A stretch of 64,000 nt of DNA. Origin: Thermothielavioides terrestris NRRL 8126. Lineage: Eukaryota > Ascomycota > Sordariomycetes > Sordariales > Chaetomiaceae. The stretch is taken from assembly GCF_000226115.1 (NCBI RefSeq), contig NC_016460.1:4092001-4156000 (forward strand), in the 5' to 3' direction. Position 1 is the stretch's first letter. Every line of letters starts with the position of its first letter. Position numbers and translations under genes: made by a program. The notes below the pieces were generated by a model. The model worked only from the letters and a program-made list of their open reading frames with translations. It was not told the DNA's origin and did not search any database. Shown here one piece after another: positions 1 to 12,846 of this stretch.

Positions 1-339
1 GTGATGCTTGAATTGTCTGGTGTTGCACACCTTGCGGATATACTAGGGTATACCGTTGTCCCTCGCTCTCTGGGTTGACAAACCTTCGACCTTTCCTTTC
101 TGGTCGCCTCGGCAGCATCAACCCTTTGGCCATCTCTTATTCGCGGACACTAACTGCCGAAACGCTCTAGCATGTTTTGAGTCACTCACTCCTTTCAAGT
201 CCACAGTAAGCGGTTAGAGTCAAAGTGGATCCTTCGTCCGCATCCTTGCGAATTTTCCAGTTCTCCTATTGAAGCCATCCCTCTTGCCCACCACCAGCTG
301 AAGCCCGACTGCTTCTCCGTGACCAGCGACAGGATAACT
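1..339. other. 5' flank of the MOSC gene, no gene seen
   Basis: No coding region or RNA gene is recognisable here. The stretch is the presumed promoter and leader of the gene starting at 340. It contains no convincing 3' end of a neighbouring gene. Confidence 0.5.
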
Positions 340-1483
340 ATGAAAATCACAGCTGTAGGTTTGTGCCCACAGCCAGGCACAGGCAGAGGACGTATCCGTG
401 GTGTGCTGACTCAACCGGCAGCTCTATGTGTATCCCATCAAGGGCCTGCGTGGGATCGAACTCTCTTCAGCCCAGGTCGGGCCGCGGGGCATAAGGCATG
501 ATCGCCACTTCATGCTGTTTCAGGTGCACCCAGCGACGGGTGAGTTGAAAAAAGTGCAGGTGGATTCGCATCCACGGTGTGCCTTATTCGAGCAGCGGTT
601 TGCTTCCGATGCGCCCGGTGATGATGGCTCGACTATCATCGTTCGCTACCTCGGTGATCTAGCCGGAGAGTCAGGGGCCACGGACGAGGATGGATCGCTC
701 AGAGTTCCCCTGGAGCCGGATATCTCGAGTCTGGAGAAAATCGAGGTCGTCCTGCATGGCAGTTCAACGGCAGCCTATCGCATGGGCGATCCGTATGACA
801 CCTGGTTCAGTCACCGCTTCGGCTTCCGCGCGATCCTGGTGTTCCTCGGTGATGGAAGAAGAGCAGTGCTGGGCAAGACATTGCCGCCCAAACCGACACC
901 GGAACGACAGCAACAAAACCAGGGATGGATTACGTCCTTGGTCTCCTACATCACGGGTGCCCAGCGATCCAGCGAGATGGAGGGGCCATGGTTGACGTTC
1001 GCCGATGTGGCCCCCTTGCTGGTAACATCCGAGTCGTCCTTGAAAGATGTGCGGGACCGCCTCCTCGGCGGCCGGCCTGTGGAGATGTACAAGTTCCGAC
1101 CCAACGTCGTCGTCGACGGCGAGGGTGAGGAGCCCTGGGCTGAAGACTTTTGGGCCGAGCTCGCCATTACTCCCGGGCGAGCCGAGCACGGGGACAGCAC
1201 CGTCCGAAACACACTGCTGTTGACGGGCAACTGCCTGCGATGCACCAGCCTCAACGTGGATTACCAGACGGGGAAACCCGCAGTCGACGAGACGGGACAG
1301 GTTCTCAAGAAGCTGATGAAGGATCGAAGGGTTGATTCGGGGTCGAAGTGGTCGCCCGTCTTTGGCAGGTACGCCTTTCTTGGTGGCAGTGGCCGCGAAG
1401 GCTTCACGGTGTCCGTCGGCGACAAGGCAGAAGTGACTCGGCGCAATACGGAGCGAAGTGTTTGGGACTGGCCGGGCCTGTGA
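340..1483 (+). CDS. MOSC-domain protein (mARC / Moco sulfurase C-terminal type)
   Basis: Two exons, 340-354 and 422-1483, giving about 358 aa. The 67-nt intron starts GTAGGT, has a CTGAC branch point at 406-410 and ends CAG. It joins MKITA to LYVYPIKGLRGIEL, the usual start of MOSC_N domains, so the tiny first exon is well supported; the downstream frame alone has no ATG at this place. The N-terminal third is a MOSC_N beta-barrel. The C-terminal half carries the MOSC domain with RPNVVVDG near residue 230 and the conserved cysteine block NCLRCTSLNVD near residue 275. Family members bind molybdenum cofactor and transfer sulfur or reduce N-hydroxylated compounds. Without a ferredoxin or cysteine-desulfurase domain the exact reaction cannot be named. 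It is a stand-alone gene with no related neighbour. Confidence 0.85.
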
Positions 1484-4400
1484 AACCGACACGCTTAACT
1501 ACCGCATCCAGGGGTCACGCAGGCGCTGGGTGCAAGTAATCAAAGTTCTACTGATTTTCAGAGCGCCACCATGTACCCAAACGAGCCGGCGAACCTGCCG
1601 TGACCGGGACACCCCCGAGACACTCACCCTTCAGCTTCTCTGCTAGTTATCCGAGGATCCCGAGACTCTACAAGGCGAAACGAACGTATCGGCGAAGAAG
1701 GTCATGGGAGTTGATCATGGAATACCGGCACTCTTCTTCACCCATGCCAAGCTGATAGGGACGTTTCACAGCTCCATACAGCTATTGGCGAGCGGCAGTG
1801 GGTATTATATAGGTAGCATGTGTGTGTCTCTGACACTCTCAAGCATCAACTAGAATGGCGGACCGAGAGAATGTGATAGACACGGGAGAGAGTTTAACTT
1901 CACTAGAAACATATCATTTCCATCCCTAACCCTAGCGGAAGGACCACCAGCAGCATTCCCCTTTTATGGAGACGGCGTGGGTCAACAACACCGACTGTCG
2001 CACACCAATAACCAAGGGTTGACCTTGACACCCGCAGGCCCGGACGACGGCGTGAGCGGAAAGCGCCGTGGTGTGTCGGAAATCCGAGCAAGCGCCGTTA
2101 AGCTTCGCCCGGAAACTGCGGTGACGAAGGGGCGAAGTGTGGGTGCAGTTCAACATGGAACCAGGAAACGGGGCAATGCAGAAGAGAAGGTCAAACGGAT
2201 AATGAGCGAGAAAGCCGCAAAAAACTGAGAGCGCCCATGCCAAACAAATGCCTGGAACCCATCCGACCCTTGAACAGCAAAGCACGCTGCTGATCAGGTG
2301 AGATTGATTTTGCCCCCCCCCCCCGATCGGCGATGACGCCGGAGTTGTTCCATTAAATCCGGGGGAGCCGCACAGTGCCCAGCCGGCGGGCGGATACGCC
2401 GGGTCCTCCATCTCTGCCTCTGCGCGGTAAAGTTACCGTCCGCAACAGAATCTCAAACACGCGCTAGTATAGTGAGCGCTTCCCCGAGACTCGGCCGGCC
2501 AAGCCAAGCCGAAACCGGGAACAAAGACCGCAGTCGGGCCTGGCTGCGGCTAGCGCGGAGGCCGCCGATGCGGATTCTTGCGATATCGTTTGTGGAATAA
2601 CTCTACTCCTCCGTGGTTGCTTATTCACGAACGTTAGCTAGTGTAGCTGAGGAAAAGCCAGCGCCCGCGGCCTGCTCCGATTCCGGCAACCAAGTCTTGC
2701 GGGCTTCGAACCCTCCCAGCGGCGGGGGCCCCGGCTGCCGGGTACCTGGTCCGGCTCCGCGGGGGAAGCCGCGAACATCCGGGTCCGAGAGCACGCTTCG
2801 CCGGCAGCTGCCTCACCGTCCGGGCAGACGTCGGACGGCGGACGCGGACGCGTACGCCCGGTTAATGAATGCTTTCTTGTCTGGCTCTTCTAAACCGCCG
2901 GCACCATGGTTGGGCACTGTTGCTTGTTGGCTCATTTCCAAGGTTGCTGCGGGGTCCGAGGTCCCGACCACCGTGTCTCCAAGTCTCAATTCTGCGCTGC
3001 CGGGTGTTGTTGACGTGGCCCCGGAGTCGAACACGCGAGATGTAAGGTAGTAAGCTGATCAATCCGAAAGGCGCTCCTGTATGTACGCCGGGTCTGTATG
3101 GCATCTGACTATGGGATCGGTGGGCTTGAAGTTGCACCTGCGGATAACTATCATCAGGGAGGCTCTCAATTCCCCTTTTCAAAAGCTCGAGGCTACCGGA
3201 TGACTGCGCTGCTTTAGTAAGGTAGCGTAGGTGCAGGCGTGTGGTAGGTCTGCTGTTCTTGCAGGGCGGAGAACAAGTTTGGCCGGCCGGCCGGATTCGA
3301 AGCTGTCGAGGTCGCATGCCGAGGCAGTCGATCTCGAAGCAACGAGTGAGTTGTAGAGAATTAAATACATCATAAGAACAGTGAGATGCACGACGGGCCT
3401 ATATGTGCCTTTGGTCCCCGGTCCTGCTTTAGTGTCTTGGTGATCCTGCCCTCCTACCAATTGCGGCCATGTGGCTTTGGAAGAAGTGCGGCACACCGGC
3501 TGCAAGATCTGAGACTCCTGCCGCGCATCGCCTACCCTGCAGGAAGGCAGGTCGGGATATACAAGAACGCGGTATATCTCTGTAAGGCGGTGGCACTCGC
3601 CCTGGAGGACCTTATACCCAGCACGCGGCAGGTCGACTTGGCCCTGTGCGGCGTAAGTTGTAACACGCACCCTCAAATGGCCGCTCCCCACTTAGATTAC
3701 ATGCAGCGGCCGGGATATTATTGCAACCAAGGGTTGCTTTGCACGAACGGATCACGGGGCATGTCTCGACGGAAGGGTCCCGGCATGCATGCTGAGTGGT
3801 CGGTTCGCCCAAGGAAGCCCATCTCGGTGTGTGGTGCGTCCTGCATGCCGGCTCCGAAGGCCCAGAGTCATCGCAGCGCAGAGCTTTGTGGTTTTTGCAA
3901 ATGAATGATAGGTCGGCTTTCTCGTTTGTTGGCAGGCCGCTGTTGATGTACATTACGTAGACCCAATGCGCATGTTCCCGAAGCCGGCTTACAAAGGAGG
4001 AAGGTTGCGGAGCGTTTAGACCGAGAGCGTTCCCAGGAGAGATGCGCCAAGTTTGCCGGAACACTAGGATTATTCGCGCGTCCGCCTCTGGATGTGCGAC
4101 CGAACGCCCTGAGGCCAGTTCTCTGCCGTGTTTTGCAGAGTTATGCACGAGTTCAGGGGAAAACTCTTGTGTAAATACACATGTTGTGGAGCCATCTGCT
4201 CCATGAATTCCACAGGATTGTGGGCCAGATCATCTCGACTCTCACGGCGAATGTACCACCCGTCACGCAAGTCTCTCTGCGGATGAGATTGGGCAGCTAC
4301 TGGCAGGTGGTGGGGAGAGGGAAGGGGTCGGCGTGTTCCCGTAGGTAAGGTACCTTATGTATTGCTGTGAAGGTGGTGCACAGTGGAGGCCGACGCCGAT

Positions 4401-6561
4401 TTCTGCGCGGTGGGCTGCACCTTACGCAGTACACCAGTGTACGCAGTAGTGCAGGGAAGGAGTGTCCACTACCACCTTTGACGTGCAGGGAGGAGTGTGC
4501 ATTCCGTACGGGCACTACCACCTTGACTAGTGTAATGCGCCGACCCTGAACCGTTCGATGGTGGGCTTGTTTCTCCAATGCTGAGTGAATTTGGTTCGCG
4601 GTTTCCGGTTAGTGTTGCAGATACTCGAGGATGAGATTCCATTAACTTGGTTAGGTAGGCCGAGAAACTAGCGAATCCGGAACCTGGGATTGCAGGCCCT
4701 GTGCAGCATTCTGGCACCATTCTGGGCGCCCTGCATCCGCCAGCCGTGCCGCCTGACCATCTTGCTTGCACCCCTGTTTTGTGACAGTTACTCCATGCCA
4801 TGTGGTATTGTACACTCTGTACGGAATAGTGTACCATCACTACCAGGTATTCCGCATGCAATCCGCAGACAACGGAAACGAGCCGGGAATTGTTCTGGAT
4901 TGTCGAACGTGCAAGTCTGCGGGCTTGACAAGGCAGGGGGTTCCGCTTCCGTGATCGCGAAGGAGCAAGGGCAGGAAGGGGAAGCTCTTCGCCAACAGCC
5001 ATCGGCCCGTTACGTTACTGTGCTAGTTCCGTAATAATTTTGACTCAGGTCTCCGTCGGCGGCTGAGGCAGGAAGCCACACAATACATCGTAAGTGTACG
5101 CAATACTCTCTCGCCACTGCAGCTACCAGAGTGACATGCTCGGAATATCATTTTGTGCCTGGTGCACAGGTCGGGCAATGTGTAAGTTACTGTACCTGGT
5201 ACGAGGTACCTAGGTGCGGAGGAGACAAGTGCCCGGCCATGTTATTTTCCCCCTTGGATTGGAAGGCGATGTGCTTCAAGAACGCCGGACGAGCTTTATA
5301 TACATCATGAGAGGGCTGGGTGGTTTGCATGTGAACCTACCTCGTTATCCGAGAACATCAATGACAAAGACACGATGAAGCCGGCGCAGAAGTGGCAATT
5401 GGCTTGATGTCATAATTGAAGATTCGCCCGGGAGGAAACTGCTGCCGTTCACTGTTTCCAAGTTGGCGGAGCAACCAGGGAGCTCGAGGGAGCTTTGACC
5501 ACCAATGCCCCGCGATGCCTTATCTTAGTGTACTGCAGCTGTACTGTACATAAGTACCCCTCTTGCCCTTATCATTCGCCCCTCGCGGATTGATGGCGGG
5601 GTAAGTTTGCGTTTCTGCATACCAGGTTACATACCTTGGGAACTTGAGCTTCAGGGCATCATTGTGTTAATGGTTAATGCAAGATGGTACTGGCTATCGC
5701 CCGCTTCTCTGATGCACCTCATGGACATGGTGTTGCTCTCCCGGGCTGCGCCGGTGCCGCTTGGAGGGTCGCTAGAATCGTATTACGCATGTCACAGTAC
5801 GGATTACAGCCAGTACACAGCATGTTTGACTGTGAGAATCGCAACTGACCGATGCATTGCTTTCCTTCCGTGGGGGTTCGTTCCATCACTCTGCGGTTTT
5901 ATGCCTGCCACGGCGTCTGCCGTTTTACCCAGAAGGCAACTAACTGGCAGGTAAGTACGCTGTATGTTTGAGGCCGAGGAGTGCCCGAGGATCCGCTTTC
6001 ACCGCGTGCAATATTCTACCATTGTTAACATTTTCTTGCTGCGTGCGATACCGCTCGCGGAACGGGGCGTCGCTTTCTGCCCAAATGCCCAACGTTCTGC
6101 GGATATGGTGGCTTCGTGGAGCCGCTGCATTGCCGCCGCAAGCCGCACTTGCCTTGAGTGGGCGAAACCCGCATTTGAAACCATGTTGGGAATTGCCTGA
6201 CCACGTCCTGTCAAGGTTCTGGTGTAGTGTATGGACCTGCGTTCTACACGAGAGCAGCCGATCAAAAGGGCGCTCAGTCAAAGGCCGTGGAATCGTCTCC
6301 CGACTGCTGCCCTCTATGCCATTTCCTGCTTCGAGGCCCAGCCTGCTTCCGTACCCTTGCACCTGGGAACACCCCAAATGCCCGAGATTGGGACTCGGTG
6401 ATGGTGCGAACACCAAGGCGGAGTATAACCCCACTTAGTTAACGTTACTGCATCCATATGTACGAACCTGGAAGTGGAAGGATGATTGCCAAGGTAGGGG
6501 AACGCAACTGCGTTGGACCATGAACGTGCTGCAGGCAGGCAGGGAGCAGGAACGGCGATAT
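1484..6561. other. 5-kb gene-poor intergenic region
   Basis: Open frames of 145-178 codons occur on both strands, but none has a recognisable domain, a plausible start context or convincing splice sites, so none is called. The base composition is ordinary and shows no RIP signature, unlike the transposon that follows. It contains a 12-C run (2313-2324) and many short GTAC-rich palindromic words, for example around 4429-4450, 5186-5212 and 5529-5556. I found no tRNA-like cloverleaf. Confidence 0.5.
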
Positions 6562-6563
6562 TA

Positions 6564-6712
6564 CCCGAGGGCCAAAGGAAAAGTGGGTATTTTCGTAGCC
6601 CTCTCTTCTTCCAGAAGAGAGGGGCACAAAATTGCCGGATACCCTAAAAAAACCGGACACCTCCCCACCTAATTTTATATACGAACGCGTCCTAGCACAG
6701 GGGATCACAACC
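6564..6712 (+). repeat. Left terminal inverted repeat of the Fot1-like element
   Basis: This is the inverse of 17049-17196 with a few transitions and a short less similar patch near the inner end. Positions about 6598-6622 form a perfect 11-bp stem (CCCTCTCTTCT / AGAAGAGAGGG) around a TCC loop. RIP is weak here compared with the interior. Confidence 0.88.
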
Positions 6713-6869
6713 GCGTCAACTACATCAATTTGAAGCTATTGCCGCTAGCCAACTTGCAAGTAGTGATGTTTTTTATAGTGTTTTAATATACCTAGATCTT
6801 CGAACCTCCCGCCCGAGCTGTGTAGTGTATATACCGCCCGCTAGCTCAACAACGCCTTTGTACACTACT

Positions 6870-7626
6870 ATACCAACTACCTTCGAGGCAAGGCCAATGG
6901 CCGTACAATGCCTTCTCTTCGTATTGCGGCCAAGCGGTTCGGCTATAGTAAATTGTAGATCGCTATATATCTTAAGGCTCTTCGTAATATTGGCTCGCTA
7001 GTACTGAATACCTATTGTATCGCTAGGCGGCTATATACGCTTATAGATATAGAAGATAGTGCTCTCGATATATATATAGAGTAGCTATCTACCTTAGGAT
7101 CCTTACTCGTATAGGATCTTATCGAAGGCGCTACAAATCGCCTATAGGCACGCTATATTCCTCCTATAGGCCCTGTTAGCTACGCTTAGTAAGCGCGTTG
7201 GCGGTTTGATTATCCTATATACTTTACAACGAGTAGGAAGCTAGTGGAGGCTGTACAACTATCTACTTAGCAATAGATCGATAAGCTAAACGAGTTCTTC
7301 GACTACTACGAAGATACTATTAAGAGGTTTAAGATTATAGTAGCCAGTTGTTGGAACGTCGACGAGATAGGCTATTGCTTAGCGATGTTGAATAGGAAGT
7401 TCTAGATCCTAGCTATTAAAACGAAGAAGAATAGAAAGGTTAAAGGTTGTTCTTTAATACTAAGGGTCTACTATCTACTTACTATACTATTTTCTTAGCT
7501 AGAGCTCCCTAACCTCTATAATAGAGAATCGATAACCTTGATCGGTTATACTAATGCCGTTAATAACGCTATATTTATATATAGCATCTTTAAACAATAG
7601 CTAAACGAGAACTAGAACGTCGATAG
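6870..7626 (+). pseudogene. 5' part of the DDE transposase (HTH and first Asp)
   Basis: One frame, interrupted mostly by TAG codons of the kind RIP creates, reads as the N-terminal half of a pogo/Fot1 transposase. A helix-turn-helix-like segment lies near 6911-6990 (RIAAKRFGYSK). The first catalytic aspartate sits in NVDEIGYCL, with its codon at 7361-7363. The frame is cut by the LTR retrotransposon at 7627. Deleting 7627-15202 brings this frame exactly into register with the second half at 15203, which shows that the retroelement inserted into the gene. It is not functional. Confidence 0.78.
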
Positions 7627-7876
7627 TGTTACAGACCGGGCTGTACCCAGGCTAGGTATGTGGGGGCTGCGCCCAGGATCCGCGGCGGCCCTAGGGCGGA
7701 CCCGTGGCGGGCCCGCCTCGCGCCTAGAATAATGTCGGCCTAAACCTACTCTGCGAGCCCCTGAAAACTCTATATATAAGGACTATAGCCTATACTTCTC
7801 CTTTTCCTTTCCTTAAGGTAGTTGAATAGAACATTGTACGCTTGTCTATAGAACGCTATAAGGCCAATACATTATA
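7627..7876 (+). repeat. 5' LTR
   Basis: The LTR begins TGTTACAGACC. Its last bases, TTATA, correspond to TTACA in the 3' copy, so the original ends were TG...CA. It is the same length as the 3' LTR, and every difference I see between the two is a transition. RIP-type changes are sparse in the first 65 bp and dense after about 7770. Confidence 0.95.
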
Positions 7877-7877
7877 G

Positions 7878-7889
7878 TTCAACTACCTT
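7878..7889 (+). other. Self-priming primer-binding site
   Basis: These 12 bases, one base after the 5' LTR, are the exact reverse complement of 7815-7826 inside the LTR (AAGGTAGTTGAA). In Tf1-like elements the 5' end of the RNA folds back on the PBS and is cleaved to prime reverse transcription, instead of a tRNA. By that logic the R region would begin near 7815. The same word recurs in the 3' LTR at 15136-15147. Confidence 0.85.
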
Positions 7890-7929
7890 TACGCCGATAG
7901 AGCATTCGCTACTTCTAGGCGTAGACGAG

Positions 7930-9180
7930 ATGAGTATGCCTAGCGTCTCAACGCTAGCATTGAGCGGACTGGATGCCACTATAAACTACCCCGGTATCCT
8001 GTAGGCTCTGGACCTAGATTAGGTTCGCGAGTACTTTCAGTACTTGTAGGAGACGATTGCTTGTTAGAACGCAACTATCGAGGAACTCTATATAGCCTAG
8101 ATTGCTATAGCCTAGACTATGAACGCCGCTATAGTGGCCAATACCCTAGTTCCGATAGCCGACGTTGTAGCTACGACCGCCTTTAGGACGTAGCGGAAGC
8201 GCCTCCCTATAGGACAGCCCTTCGATAGTAAAAAGGAGCTCTTTGTCGCCTAGAAGGCTACGATAGCGTATATCCTAGTAGCGGACTAGGACTTTATCGG
8301 GGGCCCCTACGACCAATGGATGTTCGTCTAGGGGAACCTTAGCCGAGGGGTCTAGGCCAAGGTCGTAGCCTTTTATAAATCTAAAGGGCCTAGCTACAAC
8401 TATAATCTAGGAGTGTTTCTTAAGTACTTTGTAACGATCTATATAGACCTCTATAAGTAGATTATAGCCTTGATAGAGCTAGATATACTCCGTTAGGGAG
8501 ACAACGAGCTATTCTCCTCCTTCATTGTTTACTTTGAAGCGAAGCTATCGAAGGCTAAAGGACTTAATTAGAGCGACGAGGTACAATTCATTAGACTATA
8601 ACGATACCTCTCTTCGAAGTTGAAATATATCGTAGTAGGACGAGGGGTCCTATAGAACGACTATACTATAGCTATTACGAAGTACTGTGAGATTGCTATT
8701 GACCTAGAGGCCCTCCGCCTAGAGGAACGACACTAGCGGTCTTAGGGTAAGCGACCTAGGCCTAATGTAGATATAGAGAAGGATATAGATAGAGATATAC
8801 CGATGACTAGGATCAATATAATTTACACTGCCCTAGCCTAGGAGGGAGCCAATAGAGGTTATAGAGGAAAGTAGCAATAGAATAGAGGAAAACGAGGTAT
8901 AAATGCGCTATAGGCGAAGTAGGTGAGCGATAAGGTACGTATAGCGCGCTAATAGGCCGGAGCCTATATCCGTTGTAGGCGCTAGGGCCACTTCGTAGCT
9001 ACCTGTCCCTTCGCCCTAGCTAAGAGGCTAGCTCCTTAGGTCGACATCAATAAGTTGGAGGCCAAGGAATAGGTAGAGGAGGACTCCCCCTCTAAGGAGG
9101 AGGAGGGAAAAGAGTAGCCCCTATACAAAGTCTTGTATAGGGGTCGAAAGGACCTAGCCGCTTATAGAACGAGTTCGTAA
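7930..9180 (+). pseudogene. gag of the chromovirus, RIP-inactivated
   Basis: The frame opens with ATG at 7930, 41 nt after the primer-binding site, and can be followed for about 415 codons if the TAG codons are ignored. A CCHC zinc knuckle lies at about 8965-9006; its first cysteine codon now reads TAT and one position reads TAG, both explicable as RIP transitions. An acidic, Glu-rich tail follows. Gag packages the element RNA into particles. Gag is read in a different frame from pol (pol is at -1). RIP makes only substitutions, so this frame change is ancestral. Confidence 0.8.
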
Positions 9181-9189
9181 AGATTAGAG

Positions 9190-12100
9190 AGAGAATAGAT
9201 AAGCCCCCCTTTCTTATCCCTATCTTTCTAAACTCCTCTAGTTTTATAAACGTATAAGTGGATAGTAGGTACTAGAGCTATAGAGCTATTAGCGAGAGAG
9301 TATATTAGAGATTAAGGATTAAGTAAATAAGCTTGCCAACTCCCTATACCTTAGGTATTATAGTCAAAGGGATATAAATTATAAAGAAAATTATATATAT
9401 CGCCTACGTTACAATGGACGTCGATAGGTAGATTAGTGCTACTATATTCTATATAGTACTAGGGCTAGCCTACAACGTTATATTGGGGCTCCCCTAGATA
9501 AACCACTGTAGGATCGTGCTAGACCTAGCTAACAAGGTCTTTACCGTCAATTCGTAAAGCGGCCTATAGGTATATAAATGCTCCTCGTAGCAAAAGGAAG
9601 TTAACGCCACCCTAATTATAGGCGTAGTGTTTATAGGCTTAGCCTATAGAATATAAAGGAAGAAGTCTAAAAGGGTATAAGATACGTTCTTCGTCATTAG
9701 TATCTATAAGATGACTACTATATTAGGAATAGCCGTCTCTTAGCTTAATACCAACCTAGACCCGAAGGTCGCTTTACTAAAGGAGCTATATAACTTCGCC
9801 GACCTCTTCGACAAGGAGAAGGTGAACGACCTCCCCTTTTATCAAGGGGAGGCCGACTATTATATCCGTCTTAAGATAGGCCTAGATGGAAAACCTCCTA
9901 AGCTTTTATAGAGACCTTTATATAATATGTTAAGGGACTATCTCCTAGAGATTTAGAAGTAGGTCGTAGACCTGTTGGATAAGAGATGGATCTAGGTAAG
10001 CTCTTTATTAGTAGCTGCCCTAGTCCTCCTTATAAAGAAGCTAGAAAGAGGATAGAGGTTCTATATAGACTATTGAGCCCTAAATAAGATTACTAAGTAG
10101 GACTAGTATCTACTCCCTTTGATTAAAGAAACTCTTCGGTCCCTAGCTAGGGCCAAATGGCTTATAAAGCTGGACGTTAGGGCTACGTTCTATTGTATCT
10201 AAATAGTTAAGAGGGATAAGCATCTTATAGCGTTTTATACGAAGTTTAGACTGTTCGAATAGCTAGTTTGCCCCTTTAGGCTCGTAGGTACTTCTACAAC
10301 GTTCTAGAGATATATCAACAACGCCCTTGGTCCAACGTTAGGAGACTACGTAATAGTATACCTCGACGATGTCTTGGTATACTTAAGCAGGACCTAGAAA
10401 GACTATATAAAGAAGGTATATAAGGTCCTTTATAGACTAAGGGATATAGGTCTTAACCTAGACCTTAAGAAATACGTTTTTGTAATAAAGGAGGTTAAGT
10501 ACCTAGGGTATATTGTAGAGGTAGGAGTCTATATCCGCCTTAACCCTAAGAAGATCAAGGCTATCTATAAATAGGAGGCGCCCTATAGGGTCTAAGGAGT
10601 ACAGAGCTTCCTTAGATTCGCTAACTTCTATCGTAACTTTATCTCCAACTTCTCTAAGAAGGCGGCCCTATTAACACGCCTTACCTATAAGAATGTTCTA
10701 TTCTACTAGGGCAAAGAGGAATAGGACGCCTTCGATACGCTTAAGGCTACATTTATATTAGAGTCGATCCTCGCCTAATAGGATCCTAAGAGAGAGACGA
10801 TTATAGAAGTAGACTGTTCTAGTATAGTACTTAGTAGATACTTGTCTTAGTAGAGAGAGGATAGGGTTCTTTACCCTATAGCCTACTACTCTATAAAACT
10901 AAGCCTTGCTAAGTACAACTACACTATCTATAACAAAGAGCTATTAGCTATTATCTTATATCTTAAGGCTTGGTCGATAGAGCTTTAGAGCGTAGTAGCC
11001 CCCTTCACTATCTTGACTGACTATAAGAACCTTAAGTACTTTACCTAGCTATGTCCAATTAATGAACGGTAGGCCCAATAGGTAGAGACGCTCTCCCTAT
11101 TCAACTTCGAGCTAAAGTACTAGCTAGGATCCTAGGCCTCGCGCTTTAATATACTCTCTCGACGTAAATAAGACAAGCCTAAAGATAGCTAGTATATCGC
11201 CTAGCTACTCCCTCTGATTAAGGTGTACTAGACTAGTATATAGGAGGAGGCTAGGTTGCCTATAAGAAAGACGCTCTTCGAGGATAAGTAGCTTGTAGCC
11301 CTATAGGACAAAGGTATTGTCGAAGATGAGCACTATACTCATTGGCTCTAAGCCGTTTATAACGGAGCTTGGAAGTTTCTAAAGGAGGCGAACGTAACGT
11401 AAACCTAGATCGTAGGCTACTCCTTCAATATACAAAGCACGCTCTAGTTCTATAGCCGTCTTTAGCTCCCTATATAGGAGCCTCTAACTACTATAATTAT
11501 CTAGTAGATCTATAACTTAGTTATATTAGGATACCCAAAGTATAATAAGCTATTTAAAATACTTTAGAAAGATTACTACTAGGACCTTATATCGTCCAAT
11601 GTAAAGCGGTTCATTAGGAACTGCAACTAGTGCTACTAGAGCAAGATCTCCTAGTAGCTACGTCAAGGGCTTTTGTAACCTTTGCCTATCCCTAATCGCT
11701 TCTAGAAGCAGATCTCTATTGACTTTATAACCAACCTCCCTATAAAAGACGAGGGGGCGTCTAGCTACCTTATAGTGATTACCAACTACCTCTCTAAGTA
11801 TATATAGCTCGAGGCGATATACTCAATAAGAGTAGAAGAGTATATTCTCCGGTTCTATAACGTATAGTGGCGCTTTTATAGGTTCTCGACTTAAATTATA
11901 ACCGACTATAGGTTAGACTAGTTAAATAGGTTCTGGACTACGCTATATAAGGCGATAGAGGTAGAGTAGCTTTTGTCGACTTCTCACTATCCCTAGACGA
12001 ATAGAGGAACAAAGTAGGTTAACTAAAAGGTATAGGCTATCCTCTAAATCTTCGTCTCCTTTACGTAGTACGACTAGCCTAAATACCTCCTAGCCTACCA

Positions 12101-12846
12101 GTTTATACTTAACAATAGAGACTTATCTATAACTGGGGTAAGCTCGAACTACCTCCTTTATAGGTTCGATATAAGCTCTATACAACTTATTATAATCCTA
12201 ATAGTGCCTATAGCGACCTCGGAGAGCTATACTACTAGGTTCCTCTGCTATCTAAAGGAGGGAATAGAGTAGACCTAAATAGCTATCATATATATATAGT
12301 AGCAGTAGTAGGTAAATATAAACTACTCTTGCCGCCTAGCTAAGAGGTTTAAGGTAGGGGACAAGGTATAGCTCTCTCTATATAATATAAAGACAAACCG
12401 CCCTAGTAAAAAACTCGACTAGCTAAATGCTAAGTATAAGGTAGTTATAGTACCTACCCCTTTAACGATGACGCTTGATATACTAAGTGGTCTATACTTG
12501 ACCTTCTATATTGATCTAGTTGAGCGAGTAGCCTCCGATCCGCTCTCTTTATAGAAAGTTATAGATAAGCGGCTAGACCCTATATAGGTTATATCGAAGG
12601 AGGGTATTCCTTAGTAGAAGTATAGGGTAAAGGCGATCCTTAAAGCTTAGAACGTTAAAGGAAAGGGAAACAACTACGATATATACGTTAAGTGGGTAGG
12701 TTACAATAAACCAACGTAGAAGCCCCTAGAGAACTTCTTGGATATTGCTATATTCGATAAGTTTGAACGGGAATAGGGAGATATATAATACAACGATGGG
12801 CTAGCGTCGAACTAGAGGAGGAAGGGAAAATGTAATATTCATATAT
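9190..12846 (+). pseudogene. pol (PR-RT-RNaseH-IN-chromodomain), RIP-inactivated
   Basis: One frame runs through the whole region with mostly TAG stops. In order: a protease-like segment with VDS near 9260; reverse transcriptase about 9840-10560 with the YLDD catalytic box intact at 10359-10370; RNase H from about 10800 (EVDCSS) to 11100; integrase with a CX2C zinc-finger remnant near 11622 and a core from about 11700; and a C-terminal chromodomain about 12600-12780 (VKWVGYNKPT). Chromodomains steer such elements to modified chromatin. Many codons are stops or missense, so no active enzyme is expected. Confidence 0.88.

Noticed and set aside
2656..2760. Possible tRNA (TTCGAACCC-like word near 2707)
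   Set aside because: The acceptor, D and anticodon stems cannot be formed around it.
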